NCBI GenBank assembly: GCA_017546605.1
Contig: JAFYSH010000014.1
Coordinates: 62,001 to 126,000 of the forward strand
Length of the DNA: 64,000 nucleotides
Direction: 5' to 3'
DNA from: Bacteroidales bacterium
Lineage (GTDB): Bacteria; Bacteroidota; Bacteroidia; Bacteroidales; UBA932
The notes beneath the pieces are model-generated. The model worked only from the letters and a program-made list of their open reading frames with translations, was not told the origin of the DNA and did not search any database. This document shows, piece after piece, positions 1 to 8,465 of the stretch. A program made the position numbers and the translations under genes. Every line of letters begins with the position of its first letter. Position 1 is the stretch's first letter.

Positions 1-2
1 AA

Positions 3-725
3 CAATTGCTTGCCGCTACCCAGGAGTACTACATTGGCGAGGGAAATCCACACGCACGGATTCTCGTGCTGACAGCCCAGCCACTCGTTCCCTGGGATGC
101 AGAACGGGTTTGCAACAATCGCTCTGCTTGGTTGTCTGGCTCCATGCCGACAGAATTTCCAGGTCCCCTTTTGATCCAAGAGCAAGGGCATTCCTCGCGT
201 CTGCTTTTGCACCTTCAGAAACTGGGGCAACGGATCTTTGTATCAGATAACTCGTTTCTGCAGACCTGTTTCTGTACTGCATTGGGTTGTCCGCTCAAGC
301 AGGGGAATACATCTTCCACTATGGATGCTTGGCTGGAGAGCGTCCAGCAGCGCTGTGGAGCTGGCAACCGCTTCCTTTCTCATCCTTATTTCCAACAATT
401 CCCCATCGTTCTTTTAGTAGCCGGTGATGCGGTCTCAGAGTTGAGGAGTGCTACTTTTAATCCATTTGAACTATTTGGATTTCAGGATGTTCTGCAATAT
501 TGGATCTGTCGAAGTTGTGGACATGTTCATTCGCAAGGCCGCCTACTTCACGTCTGTCCACAGTGTCGGGGGAAGTGGAACCGGCTACTAGTTTACGAAC
601 AACAGGATCCTCCCAAACTCCTGTTGCATACACGCCATTTTTCGTCGGTGCAGACGGATCGTTATTTGGATCTGATTGCCGATCGGGTAAAAGGTTTTAT
701 GCGGCAACAAGGGCCTTCCTTTTAA
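3..725 (+). CDS. Unrecognised protein with C-terminal zinc ribbon, 5' end outside window
   Basis: The frame is open from the first bases of the window, so the gene almost certainly starts upstream; a TTG at 6 is the only start-like codon seen and is not convincing. I do not recognise the family. Visible are an alpha/beta-looking N-terminal part (a hydrophobic strand ARILVLTAQP, and later IVLLVAGDAV) and, near residues 165-190, two CxxC pairs about ten residues apart (CRSC ... CPQC), which look like a zinc ribbon. The strand pattern faintly recalls uracil-DNA-glycosylase-like folds, but no catalytic motif of that family is present, so I do not assign it. It is convergent with kbl and shares a terminator hairpin with it. 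Confidence 0.75.
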   Translation, partial: QLLAATQEYYIGEGNPHARILVLTAQPLVPWDAERVCNNRSAWLSGSMPTEFPGPLLIQEQGHSSRLLLHLQKLGQRIFVSDNSFLQTCFCTALGCPLKQGNTSSTMDAWLESVQQRCGAGNRFLSHPYFQQFPIVLLVAGDAVSELRSATFNPFELFGFQDVLQYWICRSCGHVHSQGRLLHVCPQCRGKWNRLLVYEQQDPPKLLLHTRHFSSVQTDRYLDLIADRVKGFMRQQGPSF

Positions 726-730
726 TAGGC

Positions 731-764
731 AAAGAGACGAAAGCCGTTTCGGCCATTCGTCTCT
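731..764. terminator. Bidirectional hairpin between convergent genes
   Basis: A near-perfect inverted repeat (AGAGACGAA ... TTCGTCTCT, with an inner GCC/GGC pair and loop around TTTC) lies between the stop codon at 725 and the end of kbl at 792. T-rich sequence follows on the plus strand, so it probably ends transcription of the upstream gene, and possibly of kbl from the other side. Confidence 0.65.
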
Positions 765-791
765 TGTTGATTGGTTGGAAATCCTCGTCAA

Positions 792-1982
792 CTATTGGAT
801 TACGCCGAGTTCTTTACCGATTTTGGTAAAGGCTGCAATACATTTGTCGAGGTGTTCTTTTTCGTGGCCGGCTGAAATTTGTACGCGGATACGAGCCTGA
901 TCTTTCGGTACAACCGGGTAGTAGAAGCCTACTACATAGATGCCTTCTTCCAGCATTCGTTGTGCCATGACTTGTGACAACTTGGCATCGTAGAGCATGA
1001 CTGCGCAGATTGCTGATTGGGTCGGTTTGATATCGAATCCAGCAGCTTTCATTTTTTCAACAAAGTATGCCGTGTTATCGTGAAGTTTGTCTTGCAATTC
1101 ATTGGTGCGAGCCATCATATCAAACATGCGGATACCGGCTGCAGCAACCATCGGAGGGATGGAGTTGGAGAACAAGTACGGGCGTGAGCGTTGACGCAAC
1201 ATCGCAATGATTTCTTTTTTACCGGTTGTGAATCCACCAATTGCCCCACCAAAGGCTTTACCAAGGGTACCGGTGATGATTTCAATTTTTCCGCGGAGGT
1301 TGAATTCTTCGGTAGTACCACGACCTGTGCGTCCTACAACGCCGGCAGAGTGAGATTCGTCTACCATTACCATGGCATCGTATTTTTCAGCCAATGCGTA
1401 GATTTGATCCAGTGGAGCGACATTACCGTCCATTGAGAATACACCGTCGGTAACGATGATGCGGTGACGTTGTGCTTGTGCCAATTTCAAGCAGTTTTCC
1501 AATTCTTCCATGTTGGCATTGGCATAACGGTAACGTTTTGCTTTGCAGAGACGGACACCGTCAATGATGGAGGCGTGGTTGAGTGCATCAGAAATGATTG
1601 CATCTTCTTCGCCCAAAAGCGGTTCAAATACACCACCATTTGCATCGAAACAAGCTGCATACAGAATGGTGTCTTCGGTACCGAAGAATTCTGCAATTTT
1701 AGCTTCCAGTTGTTTGTGGAGGTCTTGAGTTCCGCAGATGAAACGCACGCTGGACATACCGTAACCATGGGTATCCAACGCTTCTTTAGCTGCTTCGATC
1801 AATTCTTTGTTGTCAGAAAGACCGAGGTAGTTGTTTGCACAGAAATTCAATACATCAGCTCCGGTATTTACCTTGATAGCTGCACGCTGGGGAGAGGTAA
1901 TGATCCGTTCGTTTTTATACAGACCTGCATTTTCGATCTCTTGGAGTTCGTTTTGCAAAAAGGCTTGGAATTTAGTGTACAT
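792..1982 (-). CDS. kbl: Glycine C-acetyltransferase (2-amino-3-ketobutyrate CoA ligase)
   Basis: This pyridoxal-phosphate enzyme interconverts glycine plus acetyl-CoA and 2-amino-3-ketobutyrate, the second step of threonine degradation through threonine dehydrogenase. The 396-residue length is normal. It follows E. coli Kbl closely through the block FCANNYLGL (47-55), SDALNHASIIDGVRLCKAKR (131-150), MVDESHSAG (206-214, PLP-binding Asp208) and TGTLGKAFGG (237-246), where Lys242 is the expected Schiff-base lysine. Related alpha-oxoamine synthases such as serine palmitoyltransferase share the fold, but the match here is to Kbl. No tdh gene is adjacent. A TAccTTTG promoter box lies just upstream, after the tsf terminator. 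Confidence 0.95.
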   Translation of the reverse strand: MYTKFQAFLQNELQEIENAGLYKNERIITSPQRAAIKVNTGADVLNFCANNYLGLSDNKELIEAAKEALDTHGYGMSSVRFICGTQDLHKQLEAKIAEFFGTEDTILYAACFDANGGVFEPLLGEEDAIISDALNHASIIDGVRLCKAKRYRYANANMEELENCLKLAQAQRHRIIVTDGVFSMDGNVAPLDQIYALAEKYDAMVMVDESHSAGVVGRTGRGTTEEFNLRGKIEIITGTLGKAFGGAIGGFTTGKKEIIAMLRQRSRPYLFSNSIPPMVAAAGIRMFDMMARTNELQDKLHDNTAYFVEKMKAAGFDIKPTQSAICAVMLYDAKLSQVMAQRMLEEGIYVVGFYYPVVPKDQARIRVQISAGHEKEHLDKCIAAFTKIGKELGVIQ

Positions 1983-2003
1983 ATCGTGTGTGATTTATTT
2001 GCA

Positions 2004-2011
2004 CAAAGGTA
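2004..2011 (-). promoter_or_regulatory. -7 box for kbl
   Basis: On the minus strand the sequence TAccTTTG matches the Bacteroidetes -7 consensus exactly. No clear -33 TTTG is seen, because the upstream DNA is the tsf terminator hairpin. Transcription from here would give kbl a leader of about 15-20 nt. Confidence 0.6.
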
Positions 2012-2020
2012 ATAAAAATA

Positions 2021-2051
2021 AATAAGGCTGAGCATTTGGCTCAGCCTTATT
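2021..2051 (-). terminator. Terminator of the rplM-rpsI-rpsB-tsf operon
   Basis: A perfect 13-bp inverted repeat (arms 2021-2033 and 2039-2051, core AAGGCTGAGC) with a 5-nt loop sits 20 nt past the tsf stop. On the minus strand it is followed by a T-rich run, as expected for a factor-independent terminator. Confidence 0.9.
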
Positions 2052-2070
2052 TTATTGGATACGTTTTGAA

Positions 2071-2895
2071 TTAGTCATTCAAAGAGAAACGGAAGAATGC
2101 AGTTACTTTCACTTCTGCATCTACAGTCTTCAAATATTCAGCTACAGAGATCTTTCCGTCTTTTACGAAGGTTTGATCTTCCAAAGTTTGTTCTTTGAAG
2201 AATTTGTTCAATTTACCCAAGGCGATTTTTTCAACCATGTTTTCAGGTTTGCCTTCCAAACGAATTTGTTCGCGGTAAATTTCCATTTCTTTTTCAATCA
2301 CTTCTTGAGGGCAGTCGTTCTTGCTTACAGATACCGGGTTCATAGCGGTAACTTGCATAGCGATTTCACGACCCACTTGGTGATCGATCGGTTTGCTGAA
2401 ACCTACGATGGTAGCAACTTTTCCATTGGTGTGGATGTAGTCAACGATGTAGGGAGCTTCCAATTTTGCGTAGAAAGGAATAGCGTGTTTTTCACCGCTC
2501 TTACCAGTTTGTTGGGTAATTGCATCTTCGATGCTAGCACCGTTGAGTGAAGTAGCCATCAAACCAGCCAAGTCAGCCGGCATGTTAGCCAAAGCTGCGT
2601 CAGCGATTCCGTTAGCCAATTCTTGGAATTCAGCATTTTTAGCTACGAAGTCAGTTTCGCAACCCAAGCAAGTCAAAATAGCTTGGTTACCTGCTGCATT
2701 GACTTTAGCGATTACTGCACCTTCGGTAGTTTCACGGTCAGCGCGTTTAGCGGCAACCAATTTACCTTTTTCGCGGATGATTTCTTGAGCTCTGCCAAAA
2801 TCGCCGTCAGCTTCAACCAAGGCTTTTTTGCAGTCCATCATACCGGCACCGGTCATTTTGCGGAGTTTCGCAACATCAGCTGCTTTAATTTCCAT
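2071..2895 (-). CDS. tsf: Translation elongation factor Ts
   Basis: EF-Ts exchanges GDP for GTP on EF-Tu. The N-terminal UBA-like domain (residues about 1-55, with VAKLRKMTGAGMMDCKKAL) is followed by the core domain carrying the signature TDFV at 81-84, which contacts EF-Tu. The protein has 274 residues, within the bacterial range. It is the last gene of a minus-strand operon behind rplM, rpsI and rpsB, 19 nt after rpsB, the usual rpsB-tsf pairing, and is followed at once by a strong hairpin terminator. Confidence 0.97.
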   Translation of the reverse strand: MEIKAADVAKLRKMTGAGMMDCKKALVEADGDFGRAQEIIREKGKLVAAKRADRETTEGAVIAKVNAAGNQAILTCLGCETDFVAKNAEFQELANGIADAALANMPADLAGLMATSLNGASIEDAITQQTGKSGEKHAIPFYAKLEAPYIVDYIHTNGKVATIVGFSKPIDHQVGREIAMQVTAMNPVSVSKNDCPQEVIEKEMEIYREQIRLEGKPENMVEKIALGKLNKFFKEQTLEDQTFVKDGKISVAEYLKTVDAEVKVTAFFRFSLND

Positions 2896-2914
2896 AATTG
2901 TAATCCTCCAAAAA

Positions 2915-3751
2915 TTAAGCTTCTTTAACTTCTTCTACTACAGCGGGAGCTTCTTCAGCAGCGGGAGCTTCTTTGGCAGCACCTTTGCGGGGACGCAATT
3001 TCTTGCCAGCAGGAGCTTGTTCTGCTTGTTCAGCAGCCAACTTAGCTTCTTTTTCTTTTTCGAGTCTGCGTTCTTCAGAACCTTCGCGGATTGCTTCGCA
3101 CAACACATCCATGATCAATGAGATGGATTTTGCGGCGTCGTCGTTAGCCGGAATCACGTAATCAATCGGGGTGGGATCGCAACAAGTATCAACCATCGCG
3201 ATAACCGGAATGTTCAAACGGTTTGCTTCTTTAACCGCGTTCATTTCTTTTTGAACGTCCACTACGAACAATGCAGCGGGAAGACGGTTCAAGTCAGCAA
3301 TAGAACCGAGGTTCTTTTGAAGTTTGGCTCTTTGACGGGTAACTTGCAAACGTTCGCGTTTAGCGAGTGTTTCGAAAGTGCCGTCTTCGATCATTTTATC
3401 GATCGTGTTCATTTTCTTTACGGCTTTACGGATAGTCGGGAAGTTGGTCAACATACCACCGGGCCATCTTTCAGTCACGTAAGGCATATTTACAGCAGCT
3501 GCACGTTCTGCAACGATGTCTTTAGCCTGTTTTTTCGTTGCAACGAAGAGGACTTTGCGGCCAGCCAAGGCCAATTGTTTCAATGTATTTGCTGCCTCTT
3601 CTACTTTAACAACTGTTTTATGCAGGTCGATGATGTGAATCCCGTTTTTCTCCATAAAGATATAGGGAGCCATTTTGGGATTCCATTTCCGCTTCATGTG
3701 TCCGAAGTGTACACCTGCATCCAGTAAGTCTTGGAAATTTGTTCTAGGCAT
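2915..3751 (-). CDS. rpsB: Small ribosomal subunit protein uS2
   Basis: Protein S2 of the 30S subunit. I place the start at 3751 (MPRTNFQDLLDAGVHFGH), which matches the family; an in-frame ATG 17 codons upstream would add an unrelated lysine-rich stretch. The family blocks GVHFGHMKRKWNPKMAPYIF and RWPGGMLTNF are intact. The last roughly 45 residues are rich in Ala, Glu and Lys, a low-complexity tail common in Bacteroidetes S2. It is preceded by an unusually long 173-nt spacer after rpsI that contains a hairpin, and may be a leader for separate control of rpsB-tsf. Confidence 0.97.
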   Translation of the reverse strand: MPRTNFQDLLDAGVHFGHMKRKWNPKMAPYIFMEKNGIHIIDLHKTVVKVEEAANTLKQLALAGRKVLFVATKKQAKDIVAERAAAVNMPYVTERWPGGMLTNFPTIRKAVKKMNTIDKMIEDGTFETLAKRERLQVTRQRAKLQKNLGSIADLNRLPAALFVVDVQKEMNAVKEANRLNIPVIAMVDTCCDPTPIDYVIPANDDAAKSISLIMDVLCEAIREGSEERRLEKEKEAKLAAEQAEQAPAGKKLRPRKGAAKEAPAAEEAPAVVEEVKEA

Positions 3752-3800
3752 TGTTTTGTCTTTTAAAGTGTTTGTACTCTCTTTGAGTTCTCTTTTTTTC

Positions 3801-3832
3801 AATTCCGGAATAGCATCACGGTTCCCGGAATT
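3801..3832 (-). promoter_or_regulatory. Hairpin in the rpsI-rpsB spacer, possible S2 leader
   Basis: The 8-bp perfect inverted repeat AATTCCGG/CCGGAATT, separated by 16 nt, lies about 50 nt upstream of the rpsB start. On the minus strand it is followed by an A-rich rather than T-rich stretch, so it does not look like a terminator. It could be part of an autoregulatory leader bound by S2, but that is inference. Confidence 0.35.
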
Positions 3833-3845
3833 TTCCGCAGCAGGA

Positions 3846-3875
3846 CAAACAGAGGGTAGTCATAGCGAGTCCCAA
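3846..3875 (-). promoter_or_regulatory. Possible internal promoter for rpsB-tsf
   Basis: On the minus strand TTG (3873-3875) and TCtgTTTG (3846-3853) are 19 nt apart, which resembles the -33/-7 pair with one mismatch in the -7 box. It would start transcription within the long rpsI-rpsB spacer. Weak, but placed where an internal promoter would make sense. Confidence 0.3.
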
Positions 3876-3924
3876 GGTTTTGAATCCTGACTGTGCTAAT
3901 TTGTAAATCAGTGTTAATAAAAGA

Positions 3925-4317
3925 TTAACGTTTGCTGAATTGGAAGCGTCTACGAGCGCCGGGACGACCGGGTTTCTTACGTTCAACCTCACGAGCATCG
4001 CGGGTCAAGAAACCGTTAGTCTTCAGGATGGAGCGGTAAGCTTCTTTGTCGATTTCGCACAATGCGCGAGAGATCGCCAAACGAAGTGCTTCAGCCTGTC
4101 CTTTGATTCCACCACCGTCCAAGTTCGCTTTGATGTCGAATTGAGCTGCGGTTTCAGTCACGTGCAAGGGTTGCATTACGATGTAACGGAGCGTATCTTC
4201 TTTGAAGTATTCTTCCAAAGTACGACCATTGATGGTAACGTTACCCTTTCCGGCTTTGTTCACATAAACGCGAGCAACAGCTGATTTACGTCTTCCAAGG
4301 GCGTTAATTAATTCCAT
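3925..4317 (-). CDS. rpsI: Small ribosomal subunit protein uS9
   Basis: Protein S9 of the 30S subunit, 130 residues. The N-terminal ALGRRKSAVARVYV and the basic C-terminus RKKPGRPGARRRFQFSKR, whose tail reaches the P-site tRNA, are intact. It follows rplM by 19 nt in the conserved L13-S9 pair, cotranscribed on the minus strand from the promoter upstream of rplM. Confidence 0.97.
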   Translation of the reverse strand: MELINALGRRKSAVARVYVNKAGKGNVTINGRTLEEYFKEDTLRYIVMQPLHVTETAAQFDIKANLDGGGIKGQAEALRLAISRALCEIDKEAYRSILKTNGFLTRDAREVERKKPGRPGARRRFQFSKR

Positions 4318-4336
4318 GCTCTGTTTAATTTTCTAA

Positions 4337-4780
4337 TTAAAGGTTAATGATTTTGGGTTGTTGTGCCTCGTGGGGATGTTCTGCACCTGCGTAAACGTGC
4401 AAATTGCGGAACATTTGTGCTCCGAGACGATTTTTAGGAAGCATTCCACGAACGGCTTCCATCACAACTGCGGTCGGTTTTCTTGAAAGGAGATCTTTCG
4501 GGGTTGCGAAACGTTGTCCTCCAGGATAGCCGGTGTGACGAACGTAAACTTTGTCCGTCAATTTCTTTCCGGTCAAGCGAACCTTTTCGGCGTTGATAAT
4601 GATTACATTATCACCACAGTCAACGTGAGGAGTGAAGTTCGGACGGTGTTTTCCGCGAAGCATAAGCGCTACGCGTGAAGCCAAGCGACCGAGAACCATG
4701 TTGGTAGCGTCAATAACGACCCACTCCTTGGTTACTGTTGCAGCATTCGCCGACACTGTTTTGTAGCTTTGAGTGTCCAC
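4337..4780 (-). CDS. rplM: Large ribosomal subunit protein uL13 (GTG start)
   Basis: Protein L13 of the 50S subunit. I start it at the GTG at 4780 ([20 protein letters not shown]), because Bacteroidales L13 begins at this point and the predicted transcription start lies about 50 nt upstream; the longer open frame from 4852 would begin inside the promoter. This gives 147 residues. Conserved blocks [16 protein letters not shown] and [17 protein letters not shown] are present. First gene of the rplM-rpsI-rpsB-tsf operon. Confidence 0.95.
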   Translation of the reverse strand: MDTQSYKTVSANAATVTKEWVVIDATNMVLGRLASRVALMLRGKHRPNFTPHVDCGDNVIIINAEKVRLTGKKLTDKVYVRHTGYPGGQRFATPKDLLSRKPTAVVMEAVRGMLPKNRLGAQMFRNLHVYAGAEHPHEAQQPKIINL

Positions 4781-4839
4781 TGTCTTGATTTTTAAGTTAA
4801 TACTAAATTTAATGTTGCGTCCCTCTATTAAAGGGGGTG

Positions 4840-4871
4840 CAAAGATAGACAAAATACTTGAAGTTGCAAAA
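4840..4871 (-). promoter_or_regulatory. Promoter of the rplM-rpsI-rpsB-tsf operon
   Basis: On the minus strand TTTTG (4867-4871) and TAtcTTTG (4840-4847) are separated by exactly 19 nt, an excellent match to the Bacteroidetes consensus. The -33 element lies two bases from the dusB stop codon, so this operon is promoted immediately after the end of dusB. Confidence 0.85.
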
Positions 4872-4872
4872 C

Positions 4873-5847
4873 TTAGCCCCAGATTTGGGCGATAGTGTCA
4901 AGTATTTTAAACACTTCCATCGGATCATCTTCCGTCACGAGGCTCGATCGGGTCTCTTTGAAATTGGGCAAACCTTTGAAATAAGTGGACAGGTGACGAC
5001 GCATTTCCAATACACCGACCCGACTGCCTTTTACCTCCAGAGATTTTTGGAAATGAGCTTTCGCGAGGTTTACGGTTTCACGGACGGACATCGGGGGAAG
5101 TTCCTCGCCGGTGTTCAAATAATGACGGATTTCACGGAATAAGGAAGGGTGTCCAAATGTGGCCCGTCCGATCATGATGCCATCCACTCCATATCGGTCA
5201 AATGCGGCCGCCGCTTGTTGGGGGGTACTGATGTCGCCGTTTCCGATGATGGGGATGTGCATCCTGGGGTTGTTTTTGACCGCGCCAATCAGAGTCCAAT
5301 CCGCTTCGCCTTTGTACATCTGGCAGCGGGTGCGGCCATGGATGGTCAGAGCTGCGATTCCCACATCCTGCAGTCTTTCTGCTAGTTCTACAATGATTTT
5401 GCTGTCTTCATCCCAACCCAATCGGGTCTTTACAGTTACCGGTAATTTTACAGCCTGTACAACTTGTCGAGTGATTTCAACCAGTTTGTCGGGTTCGCGC
5501 ATCATGCCGGATCCGGCACCCCGACGGGCGATTTTATTGACAGGACAACCAAAATTAATGTCAATAAGATCGGGTTGTGCCGCTTCTACCCGTTGTGCTG
5601 CTTCCACCATCGCTTCGGGGATGTGTCCATAAATCTGAATGCCGATTGGCCGTTCGTAATCATGGATTTCCAATTTCTCCAGTGACTTTCTGGCATCCCG
5701 AATCAGTCCGTCTGAGGAGACGAATTCGGTGTACATCATGTCGGCTCCATATTGTTTGCAGATGTAGCGGAAGGATGCGTCGGTGACATCCTCCATAGGG
5801 GCCAGAAACAAGGGCTTGTCCGGAAGTTCAAGGTGGGCTATGCGCAT
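4873..5847 (-). CDS. dusB: tRNA-dihydrouridine synthase
   Basis: An FMN-dependent enzyme that reduces specific uridines in tRNA to dihydrouridine. The TIM-barrel motifs are all visible: [16 protein letters not shown] (about 13-28), [29 protein letters not shown] (catalytic Cys in the GCPV loop), [10 protein letters not shown] and [13 protein letters not shown]. At 324 residues the length is typical of DusB. It is divergent from lpxK, each with its own -7 box in the short gap between them. Confidence 0.93.
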   Translation of the reverse strand: MRIAHLELPDKPLFLAPMEDVTDASFRYICKQYGADMMYTEFVSSDGLIRDARKSLEKLEIHDYERPIGIQIYGHIPEAMVEAAQRVEAAQPDLIDINFGCPVNKIARRGAGSGMMREPDKLVEITRQVVQAVKLPVTVKTRLGWDEDSKIIVELAERLQDVGIAALTIHGRTRCQMYKGEADWTLIGAVKNNPRMHIPIIGNGDISTPQQAAAAFDRYGVDGIMIGRATFGHPSLFREIRHYLNTGEELPPMSVRETVNLAKAHFQKSLEVKGSRVGVLEMRRHLSTYFKGLPNFKETRSSLVTEDDPMEVFKILDTIAQIWG

Positions 5848-5879
5848 AATCTATCGTATCCAATCGCTAGGATGGGGCG

Positions 5880-5887
5880 CAAAGATA
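5880..5887 (-). promoter_or_regulatory. -7 box for dusB
   Basis: TAtcTTTG on the minus strand, 33 nt from the dusB start codon. No convincing -33 TTTG at the expected distance. Confidence 0.55.
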
Positions 5888-5908
5888 CGGATTCTACTTA
5901 AAAAATAT

Positions 5909-5916
5909 TACCTTTG
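5909..5916 (+). promoter_or_regulatory. -7 box for lpxK
   Basis: TAccTTTG on the plus strand ends 8 nt before the lpxK start codon at 5925, implying a leader of only a few nucleotides. No clear -33 element. Confidence 0.5.
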
Positions 5917-5924
5917 TTTCCACT

Positions 5925-6998
5925 ATGACACCCCTATCCGATATTATTCTTCTGTTTCCGTACTACTTGACCCTAAAAATACGTCATTTTCTGTATGATA
6001 AAGGGATCTGGAAAAGCAAATCCTATCCCGTTCCGGTGATTTCAATTGGTAATGTTACTGTGGGAGGAACTGGAAAAACCCCTCATAGTGAACTTTTCTT
6101 ACGGGTATTGGGTGATCGCTACAAAGTAGCAGTCGTTTCTCGGGGTTATGGTCGGAAAAGCTCTGGTTATCGGGAGGTTGTGGTTGGCGACTCGGCTCGG
6201 GAGGCAGGGGATGAACCTTTGCAGATCAAACGGAAATATCCGAATGTGCGTGTCGTGGTGGATGGAAACCGCCAACGGGCAATCGATCAACTTTTGGAAG
6301 GTACCGATCGTCCGGATGTGATATTGTTGGATGATGCATTCCAGCATCGGGCTGTAACACCGGGTCTGTCGGTTGTGCTGATCAATTATCACCGCCCCAT
6401 TGATCAGGATCATTTATTGCCTTTAGGTCGTTTACGGGACCTGCCGGAGACCTTAAAACGGGCAGATTGGGTAATTGTTACCAAGTATCCGGGGATTGAG
6501 GTGACAGAGTTGGAACGCAAGCAATGGCGAGAGCGCTTGCATTTGCGAGATGATCAGCGTTTGTTCTTTTCAAAGATTGCTTACGACAAGCCGTTGCCGG
6601 TGCTGCCTGGTGGGGATGCGCGTTACTGTTATGCCCCCAAGGCTATTCTGTTTTCAGGAATTGCGGATGATCGTTTGTTGACGATGCGTGTGCGTTCGGA
6701 TTATCAGTTGGTGGGGCACCGCCGTTTTGCAGACCATCATAACTTCTCGGCTTCCGAATGGAGGTCGCTGGCGCAGTTAGCGGCCAAACAACCGACCGCA
6801 GTGGTGTTGACAACCGAAAAGGACGCCCGTCGGATTGTGCCGACAGACGTCCCTGAATCGTTGCGTGAACGCTTGTTTTATGTGCCCATCAAGGCGGAAA
6901 TTATACCGGCCGTAGAGCATCTTCCTCGGGTGATTCCGGAAGAATTGTGTGGACTCGGGGAGAAAGAGTTGTACGAAGCCTTGATGACCATCTTGTAA
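5925..6998 (+). CDS. lpxK: Tetraacyldisaccharide 4'-kinase
   Basis: The inner-membrane kinase that phosphorylates the 4' position of the lipid A precursor, so the cell makes lipopolysaccharide or lipooligosaccharide. A hydrophobic N-terminal stretch (about 6-19) anchors the protein; the Walker A motif NVTVGGTGKTP lies at about 43-53 with Lys51. LLDDAFQHR and LTTEKDARR are further family motifs. Length 357 is normal. Its stop codon abuts the stop codon of the convergent aminopeptidase gene with no gap and no visible terminator. Confidence 0.95.
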   Translation: MTPLSDIILLFPYYLTLKIRHFLYDKGIWKSKSYPVPVISIGNVTVGGTGKTPHSELFLRVLGDRYKVAVVSRGYGRKSSGYREVVVGDSAREAGDEPLQIKRKYPNVRVVVDGNRQRAIDQLLEGTDRPDVILLDDAFQHRAVTPGLSVVLINYHRPIDQDHLLPLGRLRDLPETLKRADWVIVTKYPGIEVTELERKQWRERLHLRDDQRLFFSKIAYDKPLPVLPGGDARYCYAPKAILFSGIADDRLLTMRVRSDYQLVGHRRFADHHNFSASEWRSLAQLAAKQPTAVVLTTEKDARRIVPTDVPESLRERLFYVPIKAEIIPAVEHLPRVIPEELCGLGEKELYEALMTIL

Positions 6999-8393
6999 TT
7001 ATTCTTGTTGCATGGCTGCTTCAACAGCTTCGGGGGTATTGGGAAGTCGTTTTGCTCCCAACAGTCGGCAGCCGTCAGCAGTTATGAGAATGTCGTCTTC
7101 GATTCGGATTCCGCCAAAGTCGTAGTAAGCTTCCAAACGGTCAAAGTTGATGAATGCAGCGTTGGTGCCTTCTCGTTTCCATTGCTCGATCAGGGCGGGG
7201 ATGAAGTAGATGCCCGGTTCGACGGTAACAACATGGCCGGTTTCCAATAGCTTGCCCATTCGTAAGGAGGCCAAGCCAAACTGGGTAGAGCGGCGGTAGG
7301 TGTCGTCGTAACCTACGTAATTTTCTCCCAAATCTTCCATGTCGTGTACGTCCAATCCCATATGGTGTCCCAGTCCGTGCGGCATGAACAATGCGTGAGC
7401 TCCTGCTGCCACGGCTTCGTCAATGTCGCCTTTTATCAAGCCTAGGTTTTTCAAACCTTCGGCCAACAAACGGGCTACGCTCAAGTGTACTTCTGTATAG
7501 GTAATGCCCGGTTTGGAGAGGGCGATGCCCAAATCGTTGGCAGCCGATACAATTTGGTAAATTTCACGTTGGCGTTGGTTGAACTTGCCCGACGAGGGAA
7601 GGGTTCGGGTGAAATCCGAGGCGTAGCAAGAATTGATTTCTGCGCCGGCATCAATAACCAGCAGTCGTCCTTCGGTGAGAATTTGGTGATGAGAGTGGTT
7701 GTGAAGGGTTTCTCCATTTTGGGAGAGGATGATCGGGAAAGACGGGAAGTGGCCTTCAGCTGCACAGATGCCTTCCATCATGCCCACTAACTCTTGCTCT
7801 ACCATACCCAGTCGGGCCATCTTTGTGGCAGTCATGTGCATGGCGTAACCAAGATCGCATGCTTTTTCAATTTCTTGAATTTCACACGCTTCTTTAATCA
7901 GACGGAGCTTGACTACAGCCTTGATAAAGGCTTCTGAAGCGTTCTTTTTCAAATCATCGAACGGGATGTTCAGCAAGCGGTTGAGCTGGATTTTGTTGTG
8001 GTTGCGGTACGGAGGCAAGTAATGGATCTTGCGATGCTGGCTGATGGCGCGGGACAAGTAGTTGTCCAGTTCTTTTAAGGGGGCGGATTTTTGAACACCA
8101 ATGGCAGCCGCTTTGTCACTTACCAGGGGTTGGGGGCCCATCCAGATGATGTCATCAATGTCAACGTCGTTTCCGAAGAGGATTTCTTCGCCACTTTCGA
8201 CATCAATGATGGCTGCAAAATCAGGGTCTTGCAAACCGAAGAAGTATAGGAATGAACTGTCTTGACGGAATTTGTAGCAGTTGCTGACGTAGTTCAAGGG
8301 GGCTTCGCTGTTTCCTAGGAAAAGCAGGATGCCACGGTCAATTTGTTTCAGGAGTTCGGCGCGTCTGCGCTGATAAATTTCTTTTGCAAACAT
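6999..8393 (-). CDS. pepP: Xaa-Pro aminopeptidase (M24 family aminopeptidase P)
   Basis: A metallo-exopeptidase that removes N-terminal residues preceding proline, expected to be cytosolic since no signal peptide is seen. The N-terminal creatinase-like domain (1-170) is followed by the pita-bread domain with the five metal ligands recognisable in VIDAGAE, SDFTRTLP, HGLGHHMGLDVHD, VEPGIYFIP and GGIRIEDDI. Length 464 fits the family. A TAttTTTG box lies upstream on the minus strand. Confidence 0.93.
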   Translation of the reverse strand: MFAKEIYQRRRAELLKQIDRGILLFLGNSEAPLNYVSNCYKFRQDSSFLYFFGLQDPDFAAIIDVESGEEILFGNDVDIDDIIWMGPQPLVSDKAAAIGVQKSAPLKELDNYLSRAISQHRKIHYLPPYRNHNKIQLNRLLNIPFDDLKKNASEAFIKAVVKLRLIKEACEIQEIEKACDLGYAMHMTATKMARLGMVEQELVGMMEGICAAEGHFPSFPIILSQNGETLHNHSHHQILTEGRLLVIDAGAEINSCYASDFTRTLPSSGKFNQRQREIYQIVSAANDLGIALSKPGITYTEVHLSVARLLAEGLKNLGLIKGDIDEAVAAGAHALFMPHGLGHHMGLDVHDMEDLGENYVGYDDTYRRSTQFGLASLRMGKLLETGHVVTVEPGIYFIPALIEQWKREGTNAAFINFDRLEAYYDFGGIRIEDDILITADGCRLLGAKRLPNTPEAVEAAMQQE

Positions 8394-8410
8394 AGGGAAT
8401 TCGTTTTTTG

Positions 8411-8418
8411 CAAAAATA
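8411..8418 (-). promoter_or_regulatory. -7 box for pepP
   Basis: TAttTTTG on the minus strand, 17 nt upstream of the start codon. No clear -33 element. Confidence 0.5.
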
Positions 8419-8465
8419 GGAAAAAAAACGAACTTTGTTGAGTGTTTGAATAATCTTGAATCGCT

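Noticed and set aside
3..725. Assignment of the first gene as a uracil-DNA glycosylase
   Set aside because: Only a vague strand pattern agrees; the catalytic motifs of the UDG superfamily were not found.
1464..2012. Long open frames antisense to kbl, tsf, rpsB and other highly expressed genes
   Set aside because: They lie wholly opposite well-identified genes, have Phe/Cys/Ser-rich compositions that follow from the biased codons of the real gene, and show no start signals or family features.
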